64,000 nucleotides of DNA from the NCBI GenBank assembly GCA_937981555.1, contig CALJOK010000017.1:124001-188000 (forward strand), in the 5' to 3' direction. This document shows, piece after piece, positions 1-8,699 of this stretch. The position numbers and the translations under genes are program-made. This DNA comes from an uncultured Saprospiraceae bacterium (GTDB lineage Bacteria > Bacteroidota > Bacteroidia > Chitinophagales > Saprospiraceae). Every line of letters begins with the position of its first letter. The stretch's first letter is position 1. The notes under the pieces were generated by a model, which worked only from the letters and a program-made list of their open reading frames with translations, was not told where the DNA came from and did no database searches.

Positions 1-966
1 TATGCTTCACCTATGAATTTGAATCCTGCGATGACTGGCGTTTTTGAAGGGAGCTTTCGAGCAGTAGTCAACTACAGAGAACAGTATAATAGTATTTTGG
101 ATATTCATCCATTTCGTACGATTAGTGCTGGTTTTGAAAAAAGATTTAGGATTGTCAATAGTGATTATCTTTCTGTTGGAATTACAGCAATGCAAGATCA
201 ATCTGGAGTTGCTGGATATGGACAATATCGTGGAAGTCTTAGTACTTCGTACATGAAGCAAGTCGGAGGAAGTAAATATAGTACTCAAAGTCAATATTTA
301 ATTGCGGGTGCACAAGTTGGGTTTGGACAAAACCGAATTGACCCAACTCGACTATGGTTCTCTGCTCAGTTTGATCAACCAACCGTTTCAGTTAATACTT
401 CTTTGGATAATCAGGAAGCGAACTTAACTACCTCAACTGATGTCTTTTTAGATTTTAATGCAGGCTTAATGTGGTACGCTAGATTAGATGAAAATAAAAG
501 TGTTTATGTAGGTGGAGCTTTAAATCATATTGCTCCAGCACAAATTACACTTTACGATCAAGGACCTGGCGAAACGTTGCACATGAGAGTTACAGGTCAT
601 GCTGGCGCAGAAATTCCATTGAATCGGGAGTTAAGTCTTTTGCCAGCTATTTTAGTGATGAGTCAAGGACCTTCTTTTCAAACTAACTTTGGTGTAAATT
701 TCAGATACAGCAATCATGATTGGAGAGAGGTAGCGATTCGAGCTGGACTTTGGAATCGGATTTCAAAAACCGTAGAGGGAGGACATGCTGATGCCTTAAT
801 CGTTTCCACAATTTTGGAAATGGAAAGAATTAATCTTGGATTAAGTTACGATGTGAATACTTCAAGTTTAAAAACAGCTTCTCAATCTAGAGGATCTTTC
901 GAAATCTCTTTAATCTATGTTCATCCTAGTAAGACTAGATACAAAGTAAATTGCCCTAAATTTTAG
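1..966 (+). CDS. PorP/SprF family type IX secretion outer-membrane protein (5' partial)
   Basis: Outer-membrane beta-barrel of the PorP/SprF family, linked to type IX secretion and gliding in Bacteroidota. The frame is open from base 1, so the start codon lies upstream; 321 residues are visible. They begin Tyr-Ala-Ser-Pro and run into the NPAMTG signature found near the mature N-terminus of this family, so probably only the signal peptide and a few residues are missing. The rest is alternating amphipathic strands with no added domain. Family knowledge: SprF-type members often follow a giant surface protein gene and help display it, so a large T9SS substrate gene may lie just upstream (inference). 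The ATG at 13 falls inside the signature and is not the real start. Confidence 0.85.
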   Translation, partial: YASPMNLNPAMTGVFEGSFRAVVNYREQYNSILDIHPFRTISAGFEKRFRIVNSDYLSVGITAMQDQSGVAGYGQYRGSLSTSYMKQVGGSKYSTQSQYLIAGAQVGFGQNRIDPTRLWFSAQFDQPTVSVNTSLDNQEANLTTSTDVFLDFNAGLMWYARLDENKSVYVGGALNHIAPAQITLYDQGPGETLHMRVTGHAGAEIPLNRELSLLPAILVMSQGPSFQTNFGVNFRYSNHDWREVAIRAGLWNRISKTVEGGHADALIVSTILEMERINLGLSYDVNTSSLKTASQSRGSFEISLIYVHPSKTRYKVNCPKF

Positions 967-984
967 GATAAAAAAACTTTAATA

Positions 985-1021
985 AAAAAAGCGAAGTGGA
1001 ACTCATCCACTTCGCTTTTTT
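985..1021. terminator. Bidirectional hairpin terminator
   Basis: Perfect inverted repeat: 16-base arms (985-1000 and 1006-1021, core GCGAAGTGGA) around a 5-base loop, flanked by A on the left and T on the right. It ends the PorP/SprF gene and also faces the convergent small barrel gene. Confidence 0.9.
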
Positions 1022-1047
1022 TATTTTCTATTATTATTAATTAACCA

Positions 1048-1605
1048 TTAAAACTTAAACCCTCCATTCAATCCAAAGAAATAATAATGTTCTCCATTTA
1101 TGGATTGAGTAAAAGCAGCTCTTGCTCCAATTGTAATCGTATTCGCAATGTAAATTTCATATTCGGCAGCTACATTCCAACCGTAATTTTCTTCATCCTC
1201 AACCGTGAAATCCAGCTCTACACTATCTCGAGATTTAAATTCTCCCATCCAATAACTTCCACCGCCGCCAATTTTAAAACTATTAATTGAATTATTAATG
1301 GGCAATAAATATAAATTCAAATCTCCCTTCCATGCATTAAAAGCCAAATCAACAGCTCCATTCTCATTTGCATTATCTGCTTTGACATAGCCAGCCAAAA
1401 CTCCTATCGCTACTCGCTTACCAAAGTATCGAGTGTACTCACCATATTGATAATTTCCCAACATTCCATTTTTGTGAAACGAAGAACCATAACCATATTT
1501 TAAAGTATTCTTTTTAAACTTAGGAGAAGAATCATTTGACCTTTGGGCAAAAGTTCCAATTGTAAAAGTGCAAATGATGGCTAGTAGGATGAAAAATAAT
1601 CTCAT
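1048..1605 (-). CDS. Small outer-membrane beta-barrel protein
   Basis: A 185-residue secreted protein of unknown specific role. Residues 1-20 form a clear Sec signal peptide ending in Thr-Phe-Ala-Gln, as is typical for this phylum. The mature part has alternating hydrophobic and polar residues, several short Gly/aromatic strands, and ends in Phe-Lys-Phe, as small OmpX/OMP_b-brl barrels do. It converges on the PorP/SprF gene across a shared terminator and has no operon partner. A TAATTTTG box on the minus strand (1726-1733) could be its -7 element, though with a leader of about 115 bases. The barrel assignment rests on pattern only. Confidence 0.65.
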   Translation of the reverse strand: MRLFFILLAIICTFTIGTFAQRSNDSSPKFKKNTLKYGYGSSFHKNGMLGNYQYGEYTRYFGKRVAIGVLAGYVKADNANENGAVDLAFNAWKGDLNLYLLPINNSINSFKIGGGGSYWMGEFKSRDSVELDFTVEDEENYGWNVAAEYEIYIANTITIGARAAFTQSINGEHYYFFGLNGGFKF

Positions 1606-1799
1606 TAGTAGTATGTTAAATTGTCGTGATACTTTTAAAATGTTCTCTCAATTAATTAAAAGTAATGGGTGTAGAAAGTAAAAGCAAATCCTTTTTTACG
1701 TTTAACCACACCTTAACTTTAAACGCAAAATTAATTTATTTTGTTAACATTTTTAACTAGAATCTTTGATCCAATAAAAATAGTCGAACTTCAACGAAA

Positions 1800-2285
1800 T
1801 TAGACTCCCACATATTTAAATGAAGCATTGTCTATCGCACGTTGTGTCGCTAAAATTCCATTTAAATGATCAAACTCATGTTGCATCAATTCGGAAAGAT
1901 CATTTTCTAAAAGCCAAGTGTGCGATTCCCAATGCTCATCAACAAAGTTCATCGTGCAAGAAAAATGTCTTTTGACTCGAACATGCAAGTTGGGAAATGA
2001 CATGCAATCATCCCATAATTCTATCATCTCTTTACTGTAGTCTGTCAAAACAGGATTAATAATCGTTTGCTTTTGTTGAGGAGTGTTGAGACAAATAATT
2101 CTTTTCATCAATCCAATCTGAGGGGCAGCGATAGCTCGTCCTGCATTGTATGTTTTCCTGAAATCCAAAACTAGTTGGTGTAATTCATTAATTTGGGGTA
2201 GGAGTGTAGCCACTTCGTTGTAGGAAACTTCTTCGCAAATTTCATAAAGTCTTGGATCACCTAGTTTGATTATTTTTTCTAACAT
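1800..2285 (-). CDS. Peptide deformylase-like protein (divergent)
   Basis: Metallo-hydrolase of the peptide deformylase family, which removes the N-formyl group from new proteins. Of 161 residues, the three family motifs are visible in order: GRAIAAPQ at 49-56 (usual GxGLAAPQ), DDCMS at 92-96 (usual EGCLS) and HEFDH at 136-140. The metal ligands Cys94, His136 and His140 and the catalytic Glu137 are all kept, so it could be active. The changes of the second Gly in motif 1 and of Glu-Gly in motif 2 set it apart from housekeeping Def, so it may be a second, specialised deformylase. Transcribed alone. Confidence 0.85.
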   Translation of the reverse strand: MLEKIIKLGDPRLYEICEEVSYNEVATLLPQINELHQLVLDFRKTYNAGRAIAAPQIGLMKRIICLNTPQQKQTIINPVLTDYSKEMIELWDDCMSFPNLHVRVKRHFSCTMNFVDEHWESHTWLLENDLSELMQHEFDHLNGILATQRAIDNASFKYVGV

Positions 2286-2326
2286 TATATTTACAAATTA
2301 AATTTTATTCTCCTGAATGTTCAATT

Positions 2327-3022
2327 TTAATTTATACTATTTTTTTGAGCTTCCAACCATTTCATTCCTTCGGGTAAAATTTTATTGGAAAATTCAATAT
2401 GAATAACTCGTCGATTCTGTTGGTTCTCAGTTCTTCTAGAAGAATGAAATAATAATGGTTTCATTATTAGTATTCCTCCTTTCTCTACTTCACAAGTTCT
2501 TTTAATTAAATTTAGATTAGCAACTTCATGAGCTAAATTAACGACCCCTTCTTTATGTGATTGAGGAACGACTTGCAATGCGCCATTCTTCGGGGTGCAT
2601 TTATCCAAATGAATTCTAATGGTATAAATATTTTCAAGAATATCCAGAGGTGGTTGTACAATGGTTCTTTCTTTTAGAAATCTCCAATTTTTAAAATTAT
2701 CATCTTCCGTTTTTCCTTCTACATTAATGGTTAAATCTTGATGCCAATTGACGATCCAATTTGCATTAGGTGGTTTGTCAAAATAAATTGATTTAATAAT
2801 TTTTGAATTTTCGGCAATGGAGTTTATTATTGAAATTAATTTTTCAGTAAAAATTAAAGCGTTCAATTCGGGATGTGTTTTTAAAAAACCTCTAATTCCA
2901 AATGCCTTTTCAAGTTGTTTATTTTCTAAAAAGTCTAAAATCTGCTGAATCTCGTTTTCTGTAAAAACATGATTAATAATTTGAAACCCATCCTCTTCAA
3001 AACTCTTTTTATTAAGATCCAT
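2327..3022 (-). CDS. Phytanoyl-CoA dioxygenase (PhyH) family protein
   Basis: Predicted Fe(II)/2-oxoglutarate-dependent oxygenase of 231 residues. The iron-binding facial triad is visible as His94-x-Asp96 (NWHQDL) and His193 (LFHSS), with the 2-oxoglutarate-binding Arg at 204 or 205. The stretch VPQSH near 152-156 is typical of PhyH members. The substrate cannot be told; small-molecule hydroxylation is usual for bacterial members. It lies 17 bases downstream of the VOC-family gene on the same strand, which suggests co-transcription with that gene and the lipoprotein before it. Confidence 0.85.
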   Translation of the reverse strand: MDLNKKSFEEDGFQIINHVFTENEIQQILDFLENKQLEKAFGIRGFLKTHPELNALIFTEKLISIINSIAENSKIIKSIYFDKPPNANWIVNWHQDLTINVEGKTEDDNFKNWRFLKERTIVQPPLDILENIYTIRIHLDKCTPKNGALQVVPQSHKEGVVNLAHEVANLNLIKRTCEVEKGGILIMKPLLFHSSRRTENQQNRRVIHIEFSNKILPEGMKWLEAQKNSIN

Positions 3023-3039
3023 TTTTATTCATGAAGTTT

Positions 3040-3729
3040 TTAATCACTAAAAATAAAAAATCCATAACCCCCTGGATCACGAATAATAATATTATCTACA
3101 ATTTTTTCTTTATTGAAATGCGTAATTTCTTCGGTGATAGGAATCCTTGCTTCTCGAATTTTTGCAATGATCGAAAGGTTATCTTTTCCATTAAAATAAG
3201 TCATCGACGGATTGAAAAATAAATGAGGACAACTATTTGGTTGCATAAAACTCACCGTCATTTTATCTTGATTTTCGTAGGCTACCCAACCTTGTTCGAC
3301 GGAACCCATCGTTTTTGAAAAACCTAAAATTTCCCAAATTTCAATTGAACCCTGAATGTCGGTAGTCTCCAAACTTAATCCTGCAAAGTTTCCTAAAGTA
3401 GAATTCTCTACTTCATTCAAATTAAAATTTATCGTCGAATTGGACTCCATCAAATAAATCCAAACACCGCTTTTATCACTCAATAAATAACCATTTTCAA
3501 TTGGCAAAACTTTCGTCAATTTTTGGAGTTGTTCGACTATGGTAGCCCAATTGCTTTTATAAAATTTAACGCCTGCTCGAGCAAACCGGTCAGGATTAAT
3601 TTCGATGATAGCATTTCCATCTGACACTAAAGTTGGATTTTCAGCAGACAAAATTTTGAAATTTAATTTTTTATAAAAATCAAGACTTTGTCTGAGATCA
3701 TTGGTTGGAGTTTGTAAAAAGGTATTCAT
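3040..3729 (-). CDS. Glyoxalase/VOC superfamily protein
   Basis: Two-module vicinal-oxygen-chelate protein of 229 residues. The first half has the DLRQSLDFYKKLNF start seen in glyoxalase/bleomycin-resistance folds; the second repeats the pattern and ends with the family-typical IIRDPGGYGFFIF. No complete metal ligand set is evident, so it may be a binding protein and not an enzyme. It is the middle gene of a minus-strand cluster: the lipoprotein gene ends 9 bases before its start and the PhyH gene begins 17 bases after its stop. A joint role with the PhyH oxygenase in small-molecule metabolism is inference. Confidence 0.75.
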   Translation of the reverse strand: MNTFLQTPTNDLRQSLDFYKKLNFKILSAENPTLVSDGNAIIEINPDRFARAGVKFYKSNWATIVEQLQKLTKVLPIENGYLLSDKSGVWIYLMESNSTINFNLNEVENSTLGNFAGLSLETTDIQGSIEIWEILGFSKTMGSVEQGWVAYENQDKMTVSFMQPNSCPHLFFNPSMTYFNGKDNLSIIAKIREARIPITEEITHFNKEKIVDNIIIRDPGGYGFFIFSD

Positions 3730-3738
3730 AATTAGTCC

Positions 3739-4560
3739 TTATTTTTCAATTTTATAATCCGAATATTCATATTCAGCTCGTAAGTATAAAATTTCTCGAT
3801 TCTTATTCACACGCCAACTTTTTCTTTTTACAGGAAAAGTAAAACCATCGACTTCGGTAAAACTTAAATTCTTAACATAGCTCATATGGTCAGCATGTTT
3901 GACCATGTAACCTACTAAGTGATGTTCCTCTTTATCAAAATAATACCACCAAGTATCTTTTGTAGAATGATTGTTATGAGCTTCAGGGTTGAAGTCAGCA
4001 CGCAACACTTCTACGACTGCTCCGTCATTCAATGTATCAATTCCTTCATGCTCAAAAACAATTCCTTCATCCAATAAATTGAAAGGAATATTAACTACAA
4101 AAGTGGAACTCAAAATGGTATTTTTTAAAGAAATTGGTTTGGCAGAAGAATCAATTTTCCCATCAATTGTTTTCTTGATTTTTCCATTTTTAGATTGCAA
4201 AAGGTGTTTTTTAATTCCTTTCAACCATTTAATATTTATTTCTTCCCCTTTTGAATAATTATATTCATGGATCTGATATACAGACATTTCCGTATTTCCA
4301 AGCGAGTCAAAAAGCGCGAAGTATTTTTTAAATTTTATAGATTTCTTACTGCTCCAGTTTTCTAGACCTCCTGTCTTTTTAAAAGTTTTTTCAAGTAGCG
4401 ATTTTACTTTTTTATCTTTTATTTTTTCCAAAGGGGAGACTTTTTTTTCTTCTATCGGAGATTGACAGCTATTACAAAAAGCTATTATGATAAGACAAAA
4501 AGTGAAAAGGTAAATGTATTTCTTGCTCCTTAAAAAGGAAGTTTTTTTTATTAAAATCAT
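3739..4560 (-). CDS. Putative lipoprotein, DUF6503-like
   Basis: A 273-residue envelope protein. After Lys/Arg-rich residues 5-14 comes a hydrophobic segment (15-29) and Cys32, a plausible but loose lipobox (FCNSC). The mature protein has a GGLENW motif followed by beta-rich sequence with many Trp and Tyr, ending in a string of predicted strands; this resembles the DUF6503-type secreted proteins of Bacteroidota, a name I give only tentatively. First gene of the cluster with the VOC and PhyH genes. Function unknown. The next ATG lies after the signal, so this start is the sensible one. Confidence 0.55.
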   Translation of the reverse strand: MILIKKTSFLRSKKYIYLFTFCLIIIAFCNSCQSPIEEKKVSPLEKIKDKKVKSLLEKTFKKTGGLENWSSKKSIKFKKYFALFDSLGNTEMSVYQIHEYNYSKGEEINIKWLKGIKKHLLQSKNGKIKKTIDGKIDSSAKPISLKNTILSSTFVVNIPFNLLDEGIVFEHEGIDTLNDGAVVEVLRADFNPEAHNNHSTKDTWWYYFDKEEHHLVGYMVKHADHMSYVKNLSFTEVDGFTFPVKRKSWRVNKNREILYLRAEYEYSDYKIEK

Positions 4561-4902
4561 TATTGAAATTTTGCTGGTTTTTTCTAATCTTTAAATAACT
4601 TCATTACTAATATTCTTAATATTACAATTTATTTACGGTTTTTTATAATGAAAATTTGTTCAATTAAGGGGACTACATTTAGTAATGCAAATCAAAAGGG
4701 GGATTGAAGATCATGGATTGAAATTTCTAAACAAAAGGAAAATTACAAATGGATAATAATTTTAGCCTAATTTTTGATATTAAATATTTTTGTAATAAAA
4801 AATATCTTTAATTAACGTTACGTTTAGTTTTTTTCAAGTCTAAAAAAACTATTTTTGCATTTTTTAAAAACTCAGATTATATTTTCAAAAAAAACAATTA
4901 AA
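4561..4902. other. Divergent intergenic region
   Basis: About 340 AT-rich bases between the minus-strand lipoprotein and the plus-strand FKBP gene. It holds the FKBP promoter at 4850-4857 and a second TATTTTTG match at 4785-4792. No ORF, repeat or RNA structure stands out. Confidence 0.6.
4850..4857 (+). promoter_or_regulatory. Bacteroidota -7 promoter element of the FKBP gene
   Basis: TATTTTTG matches the phylum's TAnnTTTG -7 box and is followed by C, as is common. Transcription from about 4864 would leave a leader of about 40 bases before the ATG at 4903. No clear -33 TTTG is seen. Confidence 0.6.
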
Positions 4903-5604
4903 ATGAAAAAAATAATATACGCTTTTGCAACACTTTTATTCTTGGCAAGTTTTTCCAACAATACTTTTGCACAAAAAAATAAAAAAGCTCCTCAGCTAAA
5001 AACTTTTCAAGATTCTGTTGCTTATGCCTACGGATTTTTGATTGGCAATCAAATGAAAGATTTGAAGGTGGATAAAGAAATTCTTAAAGGTGGTATTGAT
5101 GATCAGTTTGGAAATACTCAAAGAATTACCGAAGAGCAAGCTCAGTTTTTAATGAAAAAAGCTCAGCAAGAAAGACAAAGAGTAGAAAAGAAGAAAACAG
5201 AAGAACAAGGAATTATAAATGCTGCTGAAGGAGTGAAATTTCTTAACGAGAATAAAATAAAAGAAGGTGTTGGTGCAACTCCAACTGGTTTACAATATAA
5301 AGTGATTACCCAAGGTACTGGCCCAAAACCTTTGGCAACCGACAAAGTCAAAGTCCATTATGAAGGGAAATTATTGGACGGAACTATTTTCGATAGCTCG
5401 TACAAACGTGGAACTCCTGCTGAGTTTGGATTGAATCAAGTGATCAAAGGCTGGACAGAAGGACTTCAATTAATGAATACTGGAGATAAATTTGAGTTTT
5501 ATATTCCATCTGAATTAGCTTATGGAAAAAGAGGTCAAAGAAGTATTCCACCTAATTCAGTTTTAATCTTTACAGTTGAATTGATTGAAATTGTAAAAAA
5601 ATAG
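4903..5604 (+). CDS. Secreted FKBP-type peptidyl-prolyl cis-trans isomerase
   Basis: Periplasmic protein-folding catalyst of the FkpA/Mip type, 233 residues. The ATG at 4903 gives a signal peptide (about residues 1-24, ending Thr-Phe-Ala-Gln); an in-frame TTG at 4855 overlaps the promoter and is rejected. Residues 25-115 are the helical FKBP_N dimerisation part, with the [12 protein letters not shown] pattern. The FKBP_C domain follows, with [29 protein letters not shown] and the closing [16 protein letters not shown], and keeps the Tyr, Asp-Ser-Ser and Trp active-site residues. Single gene between its own promoter and terminator. Confidence 0.92.
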   Translation: MKKIIYAFATLLFLASFSNNTFAQKNKKAPQLKTFQDSVAYAYGFLIGNQMKDLKVDKEILKGGIDDQFGNTQRITEEQAQFLMKKAQQERQRVEKKKTEEQGIINAAEGVKFLNENKIKEGVGATPTGLQYKVITQGTGPKPLATDKVKVHYEGKLLDGTIFDSSYKRGTPAEFGLNQVIKGWTEGLQLMNTGDKFEFYIPSELAYGKRGQRSIPPNSVLIFTVELIEIVKK

Positions 5605-5678
5605 AACGGTAAGATCAAATTATTTTTAACCTAGGTTTCTGTTTTATTTTTTTATAAAGCATTGATTCACAGGTAGTT

Positions 5679-5714
5679 AAAAAAGGAGGTGGTTGTTTAA
5701 CCATCTCCTTTTTT
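5679..5714 (+). terminator. Hairpin terminator after the FKBP gene
   Basis: 16-base arms (5679-5694 and 5699-5714) pair with one G-U around GTTT, and the right arm ends in a T run. About 75 bases after the FKBP stop. Confidence 0.85.
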
Positions 5715-5790
5715 ATTATTTTTAAATTTTGGAAGAATCTATTTTTTTCATTTTCCTTTCATATCTATGACAAAATATTAAATTTACGAT

Positions 5791-6369
5791 ATGTTAACAT
5801 TTATAGCTCGAATAATGCTCTGGCTGGCTGGCTGGAAAGTGGATAAAAAAATTCCTAAGGAATCAATACGAAGTGTAATGATTGCTGCACCTCATACTTC
5901 TAATTGGGATGGAATCTGGGTGAGAGTGGCTTTTGCTATTTTGGGAATCCCGGTAAAAATTGCGGTAAAAGATACCATGACAAAATTCCCTATTGGCTTA
6001 ATTACTAAGCCACTTGGATTTTTGGGAATAGATCGAAGTAAAAAAGATCCGAATAAACCACGTAAAAGTCAGATAGAACAGATGGCTGATTTTTTCAAAG
6101 AATTTGATGAGATTGCTATGGTCATTGCTCCTGAAGGAACGCGAGCTTTAAGAAAAGAGTGGAAGCTTGGTTTTTATTATGTAGCAAAAATGGCTAAAGT
6201 GCCAATCACTTTTGGGTATTTAGATTTTGAAAAAAAAGTAGCAGGAGTTGGAGGGGTTTTATATCCAACTGATAACCTAGAAGCGGATATGAAAAAAATT
6301 ATGGAATTTTATAAAAATATTGCGCCGAAGTACCCAAGTAAATATAGTTTGGATCAGCGGTATGTTTAA
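5791..6369 (+). CDS. 1-acyl-glycerol-phosphate acyltransferase family protein
   Basis: Membrane-associated PlsC-type acyltransferase of 192 residues, which transfers an acyl chain to a lyso-lipid or related acceptor. The catalytic motif H35TSNWD40 (HxxxxD) and the substrate-binding E115GTR118 in APEGTR are both present, and residues 1-15 form a short hydrophobic anchor. It is shorter than housekeeping PlsC (about 240 residues) and belongs to the compact group common in this phylum, so the acceptor is uncertain. Stands alone and converges on metX across a palindromic repeat. Confidence 0.88.
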   Translation: MLTFIARIMLWLAGWKVDKKIPKESIRSVMIAAPHTSNWDGIWVRVAFAILGIPVKIAVKDTMTKFPIGLITKPLGFLGIDRSKKDPNKPRKSQIEQMADFFKEFDEIAMVIAPEGTRALRKEWKLGFYYVAKMAKVPITFGYLDFEKKVAGVGGVLYPTDNLEADMKKIMEFYKNIAPKYPSKYSLDQRYV

Positions 6370-6382
6370 TGTTTAACTGTTA

Positions 6383-6426
6383 ATGTTGAATGGTTAATAC
6401 CATGGTGGAAATTAACCATTCAACAT
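6383..6426. repeat. Perfect inverted repeat between convergent genes
   Basis: 16-base arms ATGTTGAATGGTTAAT (6383-6398) and its complement (6411-6426) around 12 bases. The AATGGTTAA/TTAACCATT core recurs just after it (6432-6441) and at 20925-20952, so this looks like a dispersed element. It can act as a terminator for both the acyltransferase and metX. Confidence 0.75.
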
Positions 6427-6439
6427 TCATCATTAACCA

Positions 6440-7498
6440 TTAGAGAAACCATTCTAGCAATAATTCATTTATTGTTTCTGCTTCCACCAAGAATCCATCA
6501 TGGCCATAATTTGAATTCAATGAAATGAAAGTAGCATTAGGTAGATGTTCCGCCAACTGATGTTGTTCCACAGGTGGAATCAAAATGTCAGATTCTATTG
6601 ATAAAATAAAAGCAGGCATTTTTAATTTCTCCAAAGCAATTCCAATTCCTCCTCGACCTCTTCCCATATGATGTGTGTCTAAGGTTTTTGTTAATGAAAA
6701 ATAACATTGCGCGTAAAAGCGATCTTGTAATTTTTTGCCTTGGTAATTGATGTAAGAAGCTGCCTTGAAATCATCTAACTTTTCAGATTCATCTGTTTGA
6801 GATTTAGTGTAGGAATCAAAAGTTCGGTAGCCGAGCAAAGCCATTCCTCTTGCTGCTTTTAATCCATTTTGACCAGCTCGATTATTATCTTCTTGCCAAG
6901 TTGAGTCTGCTTGAATGGCTAATCTTTGTGCGGCATGAGTCGCAATAGCCCAAGCTGTTTCTCTAGCGCTAGAAACCAAAAGGGCAATTTTATTTATCTT
7001 TTCAGGAATGAGATAAGCGAACTCCATCACTTGATGTCCGCCACAAGAACCACCAATACAAAGTTCAATTTCAGCTATGTCTAGATGTTGTCGTAACAAA
7101 TTATGTGCTCTAACGATGTCTCGAATAGTGACCAAAGGAAAATCAGTTCCATATGCTTGTTGAGTATTGGAGGAAATACTTCTTGCACCAGTTGAACCAT
7201 AACATGAACCTAAAATATTGGCGCAAACGATAAAGTGTTTTTTAGGATCAAAGATTTTTCCTTCGCCAAACATATTTTTCCACCAATCAGAAACATCAGA
7301 ATTTGCGGTCAAAGCATGACAAACCCAAATGACATTATTTTTAGTTTCGTTTAGTTTTCCAAAGGTGTGATATCCGATGGTTATCTCTGGAAGAGTGTCT
7401 CCAGACTCCAATGTAAAAGCATTGTTATAATTGTAAAATTGCAATCCATCAATTGGGATTGAAATTTCATAAGAAGTCGAATTTAATGATGAGGGCAT
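6440..7498 (-). CDS. metX: Homoserine O-acetyltransferase
   Basis: Transfers acetyl from acetyl-CoA to homoserine for methionine synthesis; alpha/beta hydrolase fold, 352 residues from the ATG at 7498. A longer frame from a GTG at 7540 overlaps the upstream stop and adds 14 unconserved residues, so I reject it. Catalytic residues: nucleophile Ser151 in GGSCGG (GGSMGG is more common), Asp304 (ESD) and His333 (GHDGF). HALTANSD and NILGSCYGSTG are family signatures. Starts 22 bases after the sulfhydrylase-like gene, forming a methionine operon in which activated homoserine passes directly to the sulfhydrylase. Confidence 0.93.
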   Translation of the reverse strand: MPSSLNSTSYEISIPIDGLQFYNYNNAFTLESGDTLPEITIGYHTFGKLNETKNNVIWVCHALTANSDVSDWWKNMFGEGKIFDPKKHFIVCANILGSCYGSTGARSISSNTQQAYGTDFPLVTIRDIVRAHNLLRQHLDIAEIELCIGGSCGGHQVMEFAYLIPEKINKIALLVSSARETAWAIATHAAQRLAIQADSTWQEDNNRAGQNGLKAARGMALLGYRTFDSYTKSQTDESEKLDDFKAASYINYQGKKLQDRFYAQCYFSLTKTLDTHHMGRGRGGIGIALEKLKMPAFILSIESDILIPPVEQHQLAEHLPNATFISLNSNYGHDGFLVEAETINELLLEWFL

Positions 7499-7520
7499 GA
7501 TTTGATTTTTTTCAAAAAAA

Positions 7521-8699
7521 TTAATTGATAGATTGAGCACTCTTTTTCAAAGCATTATTTATGTCATAAATAATATCATCGATATGCTCTAATCCTACGG
7601 AAATTCGAAGTAGACTATTGGTAATTCCAACTTCTAAGCGAACTTCTTCTGCTACTTTTGCATGTGTCGTGGAAGCTGGATGAGTAGCAATAGTCCGAGT
7701 GTCGCCAAGGTTGGCACTTAATGATAACATCTCCATAGCATCCAAAAAATCTCGTCCTTGTTGCAATCCACCTTTGACTTCAAAAGTAACTAAACCTCCT
7801 CCTTGGGACATTTGTTTTTTGGCAATGTGAAAAGCTGGATGACTTTCTAAAAATGGATAATTCACTTTAGAAACCTCTGCATGAGTTCCTAAGAAATTAG
7901 CTAAGGCCATTGCATTTTCACAATGTCGATCCATTCTCACCGCAAGTGTTTCCAAACTTTTGGAAAGTACCCACGCATTAAATGGTGAAAGCGAAGGTCC
8001 GGTACTTCGACAAAAACCTCTGACCTCATTTACCAAATCTTTGTTTCCTGCAATCGCACCACCCATCACTCGACCTTGACCATCTATAAATTTTGTAGCG
8101 GAATGAACGATAATATCTGCTCCGAATTTTGCAGGTTGTTGTAAATAAGGTGTTGCAAAACAATTGTCCACACAAAAAATCAATTGATGTTTTTTAGAAA
8201 ATTGTCCTGCTTTTTCCAAATCAATTATTTCCAAACCTGGATTAGAAGGAGTTTCTATAAAAAGCATTTTAGTATTTGGTCGAACTTTTTCATTCCAACT
8301 TTCTGGAGTCTTTGGATCAACAAAATCGTATTCGATTCCCCAAGAGGCCAATCGATTATTTAATAAATTAAAGGTCGAACCAAAAAGTGCTCTTGACGCT
8401 AGAACGTGATCTCCTTTTTTCAAAAAGGTCATAAACACCGCAAAGACCGCCGCCATACCTGAGGCAGTTGCAAAGGCATCTGTTACTTCTTCGAGTGCAG
8501 CTATTTTTAATTCAAATTCTCGAACACTTGGATTAGTAAAACGACTATAGATATTTCCAGTTTCTTCGCCAGCAAAAAGAGAACGCATTTGTTCGGCATC
8601 ATCAAAAACAAAACTTGAGGTTGGAAAGATAGGAGTTCCATGTTCTCGATGTTGAGAACGCTCAGTTTGGATTCGAATGGCTTTGGTTTCGAATTTCAT
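7521..8699 (-). CDS. metZ: O-acyl-homoserine sulfhydrylase-type PLP enzyme
   Basis: Cys/Met metabolism PLP enzyme of 392 residues. The Schiff-base lysine is Lys203 in HSATKFIDGQGR; the GQGR after it, in place of the GHSD of gamma-synthases, is typical of the MetZ/O-succinylhomoserine sulfhydrylase branch. YSRFTNPS (51-58) and ETPSNP (149-154) bind PLP and substrate. Being first in an operon with metX, it probably uses O-acetylhomoserine and sulfide to make homocysteine (inference; substrate choice is not certain from sequence). No SAM riboswitch lies in front, only a TACCTTTG promoter box. Confidence 0.85.
   Translation of the reverse strand: MKFETKAIRIQTERSQHREHGTPIFPTSSFVFDDAEQMRSLFAGEETGNIYSRFTNPSVREFELKIAALEEVTDAFATASGMAAVFAVFMTFLKKGDHVLASRALFGSTFNLLNNRLASWGIEYDFVDPKTPESWNEKVRPNTKMLFIETPSNPGLEIIDLEKAGQFSKKHQLIFCVDNCFATPYLQQPAKFGADIIVHSATKFIDGQGRVMGGAIAGNKDLVNEVRGFCRSTGPSLSPFNAWVLSKSLETLAVRMDRHCENAMALANFLGTHAEVSKVNYPFLESHPAFHIAKKQMSQGGGLVTFEVKGGLQQGRDFLDAMEMLSLSANLGDTRTIATHPASTTHAKVAEEVRLEVGITNSLLRISVGLEHIDDIIYDINNALKKSAQSIN

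Noticed and set aside
5163-5351. Minus-strand ORF inside the FKBP gene
   Set aside because: Complement of a gene with clear FKBP motifs; no independent support.
7499-7540. Longer metX from GTG at 7540
   Set aside because: It overlaps the end of the metZ-like gene and adds residues before the conserved start; ATG at 7498 fits the family.
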